From positions 173,008-237,007 of the forward strand of contig CAJNOI010000118.1 in assembly GCA_905250115.1 (NCBI GenBank): DNA of 64,000 nt, read 5' to 3'. The stretch's first letter is position 1. Each line of letters starts with the position of its first letter. Below, piece after piece: positions 63,917 to 64,000 of this stretch. The translations under genes were made by a program, and so were the position numbers. Origin of the DNA: Adineta steineri (lineage: Eukaryota > Rotifera > Eurotatoria > Adinetida > Adinetidae). Under the pieces are notes generated by a model. That model saw only the letters and a program-made list of their open reading frames with translations, searched no databases and had not been told where the DNA came from.

Positions 63917-64000
63917 TTAAAAATCATCATGAAATGGATCAGTTGATGGTGGCGGAAATGATCGATTTGTGCCAAATGTTAGAAAAAGTCGTCGTAAAAG
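63917..64000 (-). CDS. Possible last exon of a gene leaving the window
   Basis: On the minus strand the last 84 bases read LLRRLFLTFGTNRSFPPPST, then DPFHDDF and a TAA stop at 63919-63917. The composition is protein-like (Pro-Pro-Pro, Asp-Pro-Phe) against AT-rich, stop-dense flanks. Too short to assign a family. Confidence 0.45.
   Translation of the reverse strand, partial: LLRRLFLTFGTNRSFPPPSTDPFHDDF

Noticed and set aside
1..64000. CRISPR arrays, prokaryotic operons, rRNA, intact transposons or virus-derived genes
   Set aside because: None seen; the window is an ordinary intron-bearing nuclear segment.

Overview
The window is AT-rich eukaryotic DNA. Genes have many short introns (mostly 50-90 bp, GT...AG), compact exons and metazoan protein families. 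Bilaterian neuronal genes (VAChT, choline acetyltransferase, Munc18, SK channel), an FG-GAP repeat fragment, a WSC/mucin membrane protein, a sterol 24-C-methyltransferase and tightly packed same-strand genes fit a rotifer, probably a bdelloid. The taxon is inferred. Gene models were built by hand from splice signals, reading phase and family resemblance; phase closes exactly in nearly every multi-exon gene.

Layout. 1-0.4 kb: edge of an FG-GAP/VCBS protein (-). 1.7-2.6 kb: secreted PAN-like/Ser-Thr-rich protein (-). 2.7-4.6 kb: three decayed tandem copies of an ~800 bp unit. 5.2-7.8 kb: a rhodopsin-like GPCR (+) between direct repeats. 8.8-11.3 kb: a C2H2-finger protein (+), convergent with an unrecognised Ser/Asn/Lys-rich protein (-, 11.5-12.8). 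12.9-14.5 kb: SLC25A46 (+). 14.5-20 kb: gene-free, simple-sequence-rich DNA. 20.1-26.7 kb: the cholinergic locus, VAChT then ChAT (+). 26.7-27.9 kb: sterol 24-C-methyltransferase (-). 30.3-35.4 kb: WSC-mucin-transmembrane protein (+), with a 10-N assembly gap. 36.0-38.9 kb: MRPS18A, NUDT22 and CCNH on the minus strand, with no base between the NUDT22 stop and the CCNH start. 40.2-44.2 kb: Munc18/STXBP1 (-). 44.7-47.6 kb: AKAP1-like KH-Tudor protein (+). 47.6-52.4 kb: gene-free. 52.4-57.1 kb: SK-type K+ channel (-). 60.0-60.4 kb: possible small secreted peptide (-). 60.9-62.0 kb: von Willebrand A protein (-). 63.9-64 kb: possible last exon of a gene leaving the window (-).

Functional links. 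ChAT makes acetylcholine, VAChT loads it into vesicles and Munc18 drives the SNARE step of release. The SK channel sets after-hyperpolarisation. The most notable points are a complete intron-bearing animal sterol C24-methyltransferase, a probable MRPS18A-NUDT22-CCNH operon in which the NUDT22 stop codon lies inside the splice acceptor before the CCNH start, conservation of the VAChT/ChAT locus, and a phase-preserving 30-nt candidate cassette exon in Munc18. No tRNA, rRNA, spliced-leader RNA, CRISPR array or intact transposon was recognised.
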